The translations under genes and the position numbers were made by a program. A stretch of DNA of 64,000 bases from CAVQCX01 sp963711095 (GTDB taxonomy: Bacteria; Pseudomonadota; Gammaproteobacteria; Chromatiales; Chromatiaceae), in contig CAVQCX010000015.1 of assembly GCA_963711095.1 (NCBI GenBank), positions 1-64,000 on the forward strand, read 5' to 3'. Below the pieces are notes generated by a model. That model had not been told where the DNA came from and did not search any database. It worked only from the letters and a program-made list of their open reading frames with translations. Position 1 is the first letter of the stretch; every line of letters starts with the position of its first letter. Of this stretch, positions 1-6,993 are shown one piece after another.

Positions 1-735
1 GCCGACGAGCAGGTGTTCCGCCGGGAGATCGAGCATGCGCGCCAGATCGTCGACGCCCGCTTCGACACGCGCGGCCGCTCGCTGGTCCTGATCAACAGCC
101 CCGTGACCGTCGAGCAGGTCCCGATCGCATCAACGAGCAATCTGCGGCTCGCCCTGCGCGGCATCGCCAGCAAGATGAATCCGCGCGAAGATGTGCTCTT
201 CCTGTACCTGACCAGTCACGGCTCGGACCGCCTGCTGGCGGTGGATTTCGGTCCCCTGGGGCTGAACCTGCTCACTCCGGGCGAGCTTCGCCAGATGCTC
301 GACGAAGCAGGCATCCGCTGGCGCGTCGTCGCCGTCTCCGCCTGCTATTCCGGCAGCTTCCTGAGCGCCCTGCGCGACCCCGGGACGCTCGTCATGACCG
401 CCGCCGCGGCCGACCGCGCATCCTTCGGTTGCAGCAACGAGAACGAGTACACCTATTTCGGCGAGGCACTGTTTGCCTATGCCTTCCCCAAGACACGCTC
501 GTTCACCGAGGCGTTTGCGCTGGCCTCACAACACATCAGCGATCGGGAGCATGCCGAGCACCAGCTCCCTTCCCAACCCCAGATCCGGGTCGGCGACGCC
601 ATCGGCGCGCAGCTCACCCGGCTGCAGCGGCGCCTGGACGGCCCAGCGGTTGCGCAGCCTGCCGGCTGCGCGGAGGGGCCGCTCCGGAAACGCCCGCCGA
701 CACCAACCTGCGCAAGGCCAGGCGACAGAGATTAG
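1..735 (+). CDS. C13 (legumain-like) family peptidase, C-terminal part
   Basis: The reading frame is open from base 1, so the gene begins upstream of the window and only about 244 residues are visible. Two blocks fit the catalytic dyad of peptidase family C13: a hydrophobic strand ending in LYLTSHGS (His about residue 73 of the fragment) and a second strand ending in VVAVSACYSGSF (Cys about residue 115). This spacing is normal for the caspase-like fold. The last 40 residues are Pro/Arg-rich and low in complexity. Bacterial C13 proteins are often membrane or periplasmic proteins of unknown substrate; any signal or membrane segment would lie in the missing part. Family assignment is fairly sure, substrate unknown. 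Confidence 0.75.
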   Translation, partial: ADEQVFRREIEHARQIVDARFDTRGRSLVLINSPVTVEQVPIASTSNLRLALRGIASKMNPREDVLFLYLTSHGSDRLLAVDFGPLGLNLLTPGELRQMLDEAGIRWRVVAVSACYSGSFLSALRDPGTLVMTAAAADRASFGCSNENEYTYFGEALFAYAFPKTRSFTEAFALASQHISDREHAEHQLPSQPQIRVGDAIGAQLTRLQRRLDGPAVAQPAGCAEGPLRKRPPTPTCARPGDRD

Positions 736-1078
736 CTGATACTAGGAGCCTGCTCGCCGACGCCAGTACTGTCGTCTGGGTGGATGCCGCGGGGCGTTTG
801 TGGAGAGATACCAGATGGCTGTCGCTGGCCGGGATCGCTCACCGGGTCGTGTCGCCGGTAGGCCCCGGGGCAGTGCGAGAGACTACTCGGCGGGGCACTC
901 GCCCGTACCCCGGGCTGCCGGTCCAAGGGGACGGTGGAGGGTCTACGCGGAAAATCGGGGCCCCCCGCGCCTCGGAGGCGTCCGTCGCGGGAGCCGGGCA
1001 TCGAGTGCCGACTGGTCGCACCCTCGGATACCCCCGGACGGTGATCCGGGCGACGGCGCGGGGCTTTTTCCTCTGGGA
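736..1078. other. Intergenic region between convergent genes
   Basis: No convincing gene is seen in these 343 bases between the C13 peptidase (plus) and the ParS-like gene (minus). A 6-bp hairpin (CCCGGA, loop CGGTGA, TCCGGG) near 1035-1052 is followed some 14 bases later by a short T run near 1064. It could help end the plus-strand transcript, but the T run is too far away for a normal intrinsic terminator. Confidence 0.4.
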
Positions 1079-1474
1079 TCAGCCGCGGGAGCCGGTGCGG
1101 TCCCAGGCGAAGGTGCAATCGAGCTCCAGCAGTACCGAGACCAGGCCGCTCTCGCCTTCGAGCATCACGGTCAGCGGCGAGCGTCCCAGCCGACGGTTGC
1201 GCTGGCGGATCCAGCGGGCGCCCATTTCCGGATTGCGCGGATAGGTGGTGCGCAGGGCGTCGGCAATCCGCAGCACATAATCCACCCGGCGCAGGACCTG
1301 TGGCTCGTCGGGAAAAGGGGTGTCGTCACGGAAGCGGTGGAAGGCCCGCGCCCGCACGCTCTCGGGCATGTCCAGGACGGCGCGCATCTGCTCGGTCTCG
1401 AGCCGCCAGCTGTCCAGGACATTCATGGTGGTTCGGGTCAGCGCCATCCGCGCATCGGTCTTCGCGTCGCTCAT
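1079..1474 (-). CDS. Xre/MbcA/ParS-type toxin-binding domain protein (DUF2384), solo
   Basis: A 131-residue protein. The C-terminal half shows the pattern of the ParS/MbcA toxin-binding domain: a Trp-containing helix (GARWIRQRNRRLG) followed by RSPLTVMLEGESGLVSVLLEL, close to the family pattern of an SPL motif and a final hydrophobic helix. The start at 1474 is preferred over 1504 because AGGAG lies just upstream and the extra N-terminus looks non-coding. Such proteins normally neutralise a RES-domain toxin encoded next door, but no RES gene is visible on either side. It may be a solo regulator or the remnant of a pair. The N-terminal half has no clear helix-turn-helix. Confidence 0.65.
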   Translation of the reverse strand: MSDAKTDARMALTRTTMNVLDSWRLETEQMRAVLDMPESVRARAFHRFRDDTPFPDEPQVLRRVDYVLRIADALRTTYPRNPEMGARWIRQRNRRLGRSPLTVMLEGESGLVSVLLELDCTFAWDRTGSRG

Positions 1475-1579
1475 GGAAGCTCCTGGGGGTACCGGCCCTG
1501 GCAAGTACCGGCCGAATTGGGCGGCAGTGGGTATTTATAGCATCCCGGACGCCCGTTTGTCCCTGTATTTGGCTAAGGA

Positions 1580-2029
1580 TTAGCCCCCGAAGAGGCTGCG
1601 CCACCAGCGCCGGCGCGCAGCGCCGAGACGGGTCGCGGGCAAGTCGCAGGGACGCAGTTTGCTCATGACCCAGCCCGGCAGGGGCGGGTTGGTGCTGTAA
1701 CCGCAGGTGACGCCGAGATTGTGGGGATCGTAGATCTTGACGAAAGCCGGGTCCCTGGGGTCGTCGGCATACACGATGCCGCAGAAGTCCTCCTGGTGCT
1801 CTGCCCTGAGCAGGGCATCGATGCGGGAGATGAAATCCCCGAGCTGGCGCTCGCTCGCCGGGAGCTCCGGCGGGGGCTCACCGACGGCGTAGATGTACCA
1901 CTCGTCGCCGCCCTTGCCGCGGATTACCTCCCAGAGTGCATCAAGCTGCGGCCAGCGCAGCGCCGAAGTGAAGCTGCCGCGGAACGCCGCGACGAACGGG
2001 TCGATATCGATGGTCTGTGCCTGGCTCAT
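1580..2029 (-). CDS. Conserved hypothetical protein
   Basis: A 149-residue acidic, soluble-looking protein with no signal peptide or membrane segment. The sequence is compositionally normal and rich in aromatic residues (EWYIYAVGEPPPELP, CGIVYADDPRDPAFVKIYDP), ending in a basic Trp-rich tail. I do not recognise the family and assign no function. It is transcribed divergently from purC, with about 170 bases between the two starts. Coding status is supported by the regular composition and by a start at MSQAQTIDIDPF. Confidence 0.6.
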   Translation of the reverse strand: MSQAQTIDIDPFVAAFRGSFTSALRWPQLDALWEVIRGKGGDEWYIYAVGEPPPELPASERQLGDFISRIDALLRAEHQEDFCGIVYADDPRDPAFVKIYDPHNLGVTCGYSTNPPLPGWVMSKLRPCDLPATRLGAARRRWWRSLFGG

Positions 2030-2167
2030 CGGTTTTTACCAGCGCCGCATATATGGCAGCAGCCCCCCGGGCGGTACAGGGAGATCCGCTGTCCGACGCC
2101 CCCCCGGCGCTGGCCGGTGCGGGCGCTGCCCGGGGGCGGCGAGCTGATCGGCCCGGGCGGGGACCTG

Positions 2168-2173
2168 TATAAT
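2168..2173 (+). promoter_or_regulatory. Putative -10 box of the purC promoter
   Basis: A perfect TATAAT lies 28 bases upstream of the purC start codon and implies a short leader. The -35 region about 17 bases upstream is GC-rich and does not match TTGACA well, so the promoter may rely on the -10 element or an activator. Confidence 0.5.
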
Positions 2174-2201
2174 GCAGCGTTTTTCCTGCCGGAACAACGC
2201 C

Positions 2202-3095
2202 ATGAGCCAGGCCGAAGCGCTCTTTCAGTCGGATCTTCCGGGGCTTAAGCTGCTCCACCGCGGCAAGGTCCGCGACATCTACGAAGCCGATGGCGATCAT
2301 CTGCTGATCGTCACCACCGATCGGCTCTCCGCATTCGACGTGGTCCTGCCCCAGCCCATCCCCGGCAAGGGCGAGGTGCTGGCGCGCGTGTCCAACTTCT
2401 GGTTCCGGCGCACCCGCCAGATCCTTCCCAATCACCTCTCCGACAGACCTGTCGCCGCGCTGGTGCCGGACCCCGAGCAGCGCCGGAGCCTGGGCGAGCG
2501 CGCTACCCTGGTGCGCAAGCTCAAGCCCCTGCCCGTGGAGGCCATAGTCCGCGGCTACCTGATCGGCTCGGGCTGGAAGGACTACCAGCGCACCGGCGCG
2601 ATCTGCGGCATCAGTCTCCCGGCGGGGCTGCGCCAGGCCGACCGTCTGCCCGAAGCGATCTTCACGCCCTCCACCAAGGCCGCGCTGGGGGCCCACGACG
2701 AGAACATCAGCTTCGAGCAGACGCTACCTCTGCTGGGCAGCGAGCTGGCCGAGCGGGTGCGCGCGACCAGTCTGCGCATCTACACCGAATCCGCGGTTTA
2801 TGCGTTGGAGAAGGGCATCATCATCGCCGATACCAAGCTCGAATTCGGACTGGACGAGCACGGGACCCTGTACCTGATCGACGAGGTGCTCACCCCGGAC
2901 TCCTCGCGCTTCTGGCCGGCCGACCAATATCGCCCGGGGAGCAGTCCCCCCAGCTTCGACAAGCAGTACGTACGCGATTACCTGGAGACCCTGAACTGGG
3001 ACAAGCGCCCGCCGGCCCCGGCGCTGCCCGCGGAAGTGATCGCCAGGACCGCGGAGAAATACCGCGAAGCCGAGCAACGCCTGACAACAGAGTGA
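2202..3095 (+). CDS. purC: Phosphoribosylaminoimidazole-succinocarboxamide synthase (SAICAR synthetase)
   Basis: Cytoplasmic enzyme of purine synthesis that joins aspartate to CAIR with ATP to give SAICAR. At 297 residues it is the longer form found in many proteobacteria. Family signatures are present: the glycine-rich nucleotide loop GKVRDIYEADGDHLL near the start, DRLSAFDVVLPQPIPGKG, VRGYLIGSGWKDYQ, the metal/ATP-site DTKLEFG and IDEVLTPDSSRFW. The start at 2202 fits the family N-terminus; the longer frame from 2172 begins inside the promoter. It stands alone, with no other pur gene nearby. Confidence 0.95.
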   Translation: MSQAEALFQSDLPGLKLLHRGKVRDIYEADGDHLLIVTTDRLSAFDVVLPQPIPGKGEVLARVSNFWFRRTRQILPNHLSDRPVAALVPDPEQRRSLGERATLVRKLKPLPVEAIVRGYLIGSGWKDYQRTGAICGISLPAGLRQADRLPEAIFTPSTKAALGAHDENISFEQTLPLLGSELAERVRATSLRIYTESAVYALEKGIIIADTKLEFGLDEHGTLYLIDEVLTPDSSRFWPADQYRPGSSPPSFDKQYVRDYLETLNWDKRPPAPALPAEVIARTAEKYREAEQRLTTE

Positions 3096-3114
3096 CATCC
3101 AGGGTCACTTTCTG
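3091..3114 (+). terminator. purC: Possible intrinsic terminator of purC
   Basis: A 6-bp inverted repeat (AGTGAC ... GTCACT) that includes the purC stop codon is followed by TTTCT. The stem is short and the T run imperfect, so this is a weak candidate. Confidence 0.35.
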
Positions 3115-3200
3115 ACGCCTACCGTCCAAGACGAGACGCTCATCACGGCATCCCTGACTCGCCGGGGCTCTAATTGGGTTGCATTAGGCGAGGAATCGTG

Positions 3201-4295
3201 ATGAGCAAGCGGATCCGGAATCTCACCAGCCAGGCCAGCGAATGGCTCTGGCAGAAGCGCTTCAGCCGGATGTATGCCTCGGATACCGGCATGAAAGGCG
3301 ATCCCACCCGCCTCAGGCTGGTACTGGGCTCGGCCGGCGGCGCACCGGACTGGCTGGCGGCGCTGATCGCGCGCTCCGCCCCGCGGGTGCGTTTCTACAA
3401 CGAGCCGCTGAAGCGCCTGAGCCCCCCGATGGCGCTGTCCGCGGGGCCCGACCGCTGCTCGATCGGTTTCTCGAAGACCCTGCCAGCTCAGCACTCGCTG
3501 CTGCGGGTGATGCGCATGCTGGTGGAGCGGGACAATGTCTGGGCCGCCGAGCGGATGAGCAACCGCCTGCCCCACGCCCCCTACGATCCGGGCATCTGCC
3601 TGGTCAAGGAGAGTCGGGCGCTGCTCGCTGCCGAGGCGATGGTCAGGGACCTGGGGGCCAGAACATTGTTCGTGCTGAGCGAGCCGGTGCGCGCGGTGGA
3701 CGACATCTTCGCCCACCAGGGGCTAGAGAGCGCCTATCTGGACTACGAAGACCAGGCGGTGCTGGACCCCGCCTTCCTGGCCCGCTTCCTGCCTCGCGAC
3801 AAGGAAGACGTGCTGGCTTCGGCCAGGATCATCGGCAAGCTGCCAAGATCCCGCGAGCGCCGGGCTCTGGCGCGCGCCATGACCATCGGACTGCTCAACC
3901 GCATGTTCCTGATGCTCGCTGCCCGCTATCCGCGGGCCGCCGCAGTCTCGATCAACCGGCTGGCGCGCTCGCCGAGCACCACTCTGCAGCTGATCGTCGA
4001 GATGCTCGGGGAGGGCTGGCGCGAGAGTGCCGAGCTGCAGGTAACCGACGCCTGTGTCCCACTGCCTGGGCGAGAGCTCGGCCAACTTCGGCTCAATGTC
4101 CCCGCCCTGAGCGAGCCGCTACGGTTCCTATCGTTGAAAGAGGCCGTCGCCTGTCGCGACATGCTGGCGGAGTCCGGACTCGCCGGCAGAGACACCGACG
4201 AGCTGCTGAGCAACGTGCTCGGGGTGACGGTGTTCCCGCCGAGACGGCGCCAGAACGACGCCGCTGACAGCCTGCCGGCACCCGCCCCCGCCTGA
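3201..4295 (+). CDS. Sulfotransferase-like protein with a degenerate P-loop
   Basis: A 364-residue soluble protein. Near residue 33 a strand-loop-helix LRLVLGSAGGAPDWLAAL stands where sulfotransferases bind the PAPS phosphate (usually G-S-x-R-S-G-T-T/S). It is followed by VRFYNEPLKRLSPP, which resembles the family's conserved segment after the loop. A later block (ICLVKESRALL, then RTLFVLSEPVRAV) resembles the 3'-phosphate loop, in which an Arg and a Ser in a V-R-D-P-like motif bind PAPS. Here both motifs are altered. I read it as a divergent sulfotransferase-fold protein; activity is doubtful. The start at 3201 has AGGA upstream. It follows purC with a gap of about 100 bases. Confidence 0.45.
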   Translation: MSKRIRNLTSQASEWLWQKRFSRMYASDTGMKGDPTRLRLVLGSAGGAPDWLAALIARSAPRVRFYNEPLKRLSPPMALSAGPDRCSIGFSKTLPAQHSLLRVMRMLVERDNVWAAERMSNRLPHAPYDPGICLVKESRALLAAEAMVRDLGARTLFVLSEPVRAVDDIFAHQGLESAYLDYEDQAVLDPAFLARFLPRDKEDVLASARIIGKLPRSRERRALARAMTIGLLNRMFLMLAARYPRAAAVSINRLARSPSTTLQLIVEMLGEGWRESAELQVTDACVPLPGRELGQLRLNVPALSEPLRFLSLKEAVACRDMLAESGLAGRDTDELLSNVLGVTVFPPRRRQNDAADSLPAPAPA

Positions 4296-4359
4296 GTCCC
4301 TGAGCCGGCCGTGCTCGCCCTTGGGCGCGGGCCCCCGCGGTTGTCGGAGCGCGCCGCCC

Positions 4360-4756
4360 TCAGCCTACCAGCCGCCGCCAGTAGGTCGCGCGCCAATAGT
4401 AGAGCACCGTGTGGTCCTGCCAGGGGTAGCTGTCGGCATAGCGCACCCCTCGTCTCGGCTCCTCGATGTTATCAGTCCGCGGGTCGATAAGCCGCCAGCC
4501 CGCCTCCACTGCCTCGAGCTCCATTGGGACCGCGGGTCAGCCCCTGGCTGCGCCGCTCGGCAGCGCCGAAGGCCCGGTAGTTCAGCTGAGCCTGCTGCAG
4601 GCTCACCCGGTTGCTGCTCCCCGGCATGGCGGCGAAGCGCAACTGAGCCAGGTCATCCTCCCAACCGCAGATCGGGCAGGTCTCGTGATGGCCGGGCTCG
4701 CGGGCGAATACCAGGTGCCCGCAGCATGGGCAGGGGAATCGGAGCGGGATGTCCAT
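4360..4756 (-). pseudogene. CPCC family cysteine-rich protein, frameshifted
   Basis: The first frame (start 4756, strong GGAGG upstream) reads FPCPCCGHLVFAREPGHH, then CPICGWEDD, then NRVSLQQAQLNYRAFGAAE. These are the hallmarks of the CPCC family, in which four cysteines form a likely zinc-binding knuckle. That frame runs into low-complexity residues and stops at 4472. The continuation is readable one base out of phase: AGWRLIDPRTDNIEEP, then VLYYWRATYWRRLVG and a stop at 4360-4362, as expected for the family's C-terminal part. Total length is 397 bases, one more than a multiple of three, so one extra base near 4520-4540 would explain everything. The corrected product is about 131 residues, of unknown function. 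Confidence 0.75.
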
Positions 4757-4969
4757 AGCAGGCCTCCAAACGCTTGCCGACACTATACCGGACCAAGGGG
4801 GGACCGGGGGATTGTGCTGCCAGTACGTCGCTAAGTACACGCCCGCGACCCCGGGGCTGAACTGGAGAGCCGCCTGAATGCACTGCCCGATGTCGCTGGC
4901 CAGCACCCCGGGCGGCGAAACTCGGGTACCATCGTTGGGGTGAGCCATCTGGCGCGGAGCCCGGTAACC

Positions 4970-6364
4970 ATGACCAAGACCAAACGTTGGGTCTGCGCTG
5001 TCCCGCTCGCCTTGCTTGCCGTTGCAAGCCTCGCTGCCCAGGCCTTGGATGTGCCGCCTGCCGAGACCGGGGTTGCCCCCTCCACGGCAGCGCCGACCCC
5101 CGCCGGGCAGGCGGCGGCCTCCTACGAGGGCACACCCGTGGGCTTCACGGACCAAGGCGCCCCTTATCGCGGCGATCCCGACGCCCCGGTGACGATCGAG
5201 GAGTACAGCGACTATCTCTGCCCGTTTTGCGCGCGCCACGCGCGGGAAACCGAGCCTGGGCTGATGGAGCAATATGTGCGTACAGGCAAGCTGCGCTATG
5301 TGTTCCAGGATTTTCCGGTCACTGAGCTGCACCCCGGGGCCGCCGCCGGTGCGGCGGCGGCACGCTGTGTCGGCGAGCAGGGTCCGGTGCTCTTCTGGAA
5401 GATGCACGACGAGCTTTTTCGCCGACAGTCCGACTGGAATCGGCTTTCCGATCCAAGCAAGCTCCTGGCCGCAGTCGCCGCCCAGGTGGGTGCCGACAAG
5501 CAGGCCTACGCGACCTGCATCGCCGCGCCTGGCTCCCGTGCGGCGGTAGAGCGCAGCTTCCAGCATGCACGGGCGCTGGGCTTCATCGGGACCCCGAGCT
5601 TCCAGCTCTACCGCACCCAAGGCGGAGAGGTGTACAAGCTGCTGGGCGCCCGACCGCTCAAGATCTTCACTCAGTGGGTGGACGCGTTGCTGACCGGCCA
5701 TGCGCCGCCGCACCAGGCGAAGCACACCCTGCCGTCATGGGCCAGTGCGGCGGGGCTGGCCCCCGACCCGGATCGCCCCGGCTTTACCAAGGCCGGCGAT
5801 GCCTACAAAGGCGACCCCAGGGCCAAGCTAACGGTGGTAGAGCTGACCGATTTCCAATCCCCATCGTGCAAACGCCAGGCCCTGGAGATCCAGCCAGGGC
5901 TCGACAGGGACTTCGTCCAGACTGGAAAGGTCTTCTGGGTGGTCAAGAACCTCCCATCGCAAGGTCACGGGAATGCGCTCGCGGCGGCGACTGCAGCGGA
6001 GTGCGCCGGCGAGCAAGGCAAGTTCTGGGAGATGTACAGATTGCTGTTCGAGCGCCAGGACCAATGGCGCGACGGAGACCCCGATAAGCTGCTGCCGTCT
6101 CTGGCGGACAGCCTCGGCCTCGATCGCGGACGGTTCGATCGCTGCTTCAACGGCAGGAAGGGCCTGGAGCGGGTGGTCGCCGACCTCTATGACCTGCGAT
6201 CGACCTCGGTCCGCAGCGCCCCGGCATTCATCTTCCTTTACGGGAAGAGCGCCGCCTTGTCTCAAGGGGGCGAGTCCCCGGAGCATTTCCGCAAGATGCT
6301 CCAGCGCCGATACGAGCTGGCAACCGGCAGCGCAATGGAGCCCGATGCGCATGCGGCCCCATAG
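4970..6364 (+). CDS. Secreted protein with two tandem DsbA-like thioredoxin folds
   Basis: A 464-residue protein with an N-terminal signal peptide (MTKTKRWVCAVPLALLAVAS, then a likely cut after LAAQA), so it should act in the periplasm. Domain 1, about residues 60-245, has the redox motif CPFC at 84-87 and a cis-Pro loop (GTPS) near 207-210. Domain 2, about 270-450, begins with the same GDP-K/A-TVVELTDFQ strand, but its motif is SPSC (297-300), leaving only the second cysteine. It keeps an APAF cis-Pro loop. Both are of the DsbA/Thioredoxin_4 type. The two domains probably arose by duplication. Roles in disulphide formation or isomerisation are inferred. No DsbB partner is adjacent. The start at 4970 gives a clean signal peptide; an upstream frame start at 4940 does not. 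Confidence 0.8.
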   Translation: MTKTKRWVCAVPLALLAVASLAAQALDVPPAETGVAPSTAAPTPAGQAAASYEGTPVGFTDQGAPYRGDPDAPVTIEEYSDYLCPFCARHARETEPGLMEQYVRTGKLRYVFQDFPVTELHPGAAAGAAAARCVGEQGPVLFWKMHDELFRRQSDWNRLSDPSKLLAAVAAQVGADKQAYATCIAAPGSRAAVERSFQHARALGFIGTPSFQLYRTQGGEVYKLLGARPLKIFTQWVDALLTGHAPPHQAKHTLPSWASAAGLAPDPDRPGFTKAGDAYKGDPRAKLTVVELTDFQSPSCKRQALEIQPGLDRDFVQTGKVFWVVKNLPSQGHGNALAAATAAECAGEQGKFWEMYRLLFERQDQWRDGDPDKLLPSLADSLGLDRGRFDRCFNGRKGLERVVADLYDLRSTSVRSAPAFIFLYGKSAALSQGGESPEHFRKMLQRRYELATGSAMEPDAHAAP

Positions 6365-6526
6365 AGGCTGCGAGCTGCGGACGCTGCGCCAGCGTGCTGC
6401 GCCGGCGGGGATTCACGGCGTGTCCCGAGAGGCCCGTGCCGGGGCCTGTGGCATCGGTCTCATGTGTCCCCGGCTTCCCGCACCTGGGCCGTTTTCCCGA
6501 CACCCTGCTGGTCTGTGCAACCATCG

Positions 6527-6952
6527 CTACCAGCACTTGTTGCCAGCCGGGGTGCCGCTCTTGTCGCCCGTCTGATCGATGCTCATCTGAGTGCAGTCGC
6601 TGTCACCGGCCTGGGACTTCTCGGCCACAGGTGTGGCGGTGGCGGTGAACGTCGTCGCGGGAGTGCCCGACACGCTGATCGCAACCGCATAGTAACCGCT
6701 CTCGGAATCGCCCGCCGCGAGGTCCGAGGACAGCGACAGCAGGGTCAGATCGTCGGTGTACCCCCCGTTGACGGTGAAATAGCGCTCCTCGGCCTGGGCG
6801 ATCTCGAGCAGCGCGGTGCGGGCGTCCGCACGCCGCACCTTGTGGATCTGGTTGGTATAGAGCGGATAGGCGATGGCCGAGAGGATCCCGAGGATAGCCA
6901 ACACGATCATCAGCTCGATCAAAGTCAGCCCGGCGTGAATGGAGCGCGGCAT
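6527..6952 (-). CDS. pilE: Type IV minor pilin PilE
   Basis: Minor pilin with the class III prepilin signature: a short basic leader MPRSIHAG, then LTLIELMIVLAILGILSAIA. The prepilin peptidase PilD would cut after the Gly and methylate the Leu. The mature part has KVRRADARTALLEIAQAEERYF and a C-terminal Cys pair (DSDC and NKCW) typical of the pilin D-region loop. Start choice: 6952 gives an 8-residue leader and has GGGGGA upstream. An ATG at 6997 forms an ATGA overlap with the pilY1 stop and would give an unusually long 23-residue leader. Last gene of the operon; minor pilins prime pilus assembly and sit with PilY1 at the tip. Confidence 0.85.
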   Translation of the reverse strand: MPRSIHAGLTLIELMIVLAILGILSAIAYPLYTNQIHKVRRADARTALLEIAQAEERYFTVNGGYTDDLTLLSLSSDLAAGDSESGYYAVAISVSGTPATTFTATATPVAEKSQAGDSDCTQMSIDQTGDKSGTPAGNKCW

Positions 6953-6993
6953 CGACAAAGTCCCCCGTGCCATCTCTCCGATAATCTTCCGCC

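Noticed and set aside
1030..1070. Hairpin and T run as an intrinsic terminator after the C13 peptidase gene
   Set aside because: The T run is about 14 bases from the stem, too far for a normal intrinsic terminator; mentioned only as intergenic content.
4472..5725. A 417-codon minus-strand frame joining the CPCC protein to a long upstream stretch
   Set aside because: Only the last 94 codons, after a strong ribosome-binding site at 4756, are CPCC-like. The upstream part is the shadow of the tandem DsbA gene.
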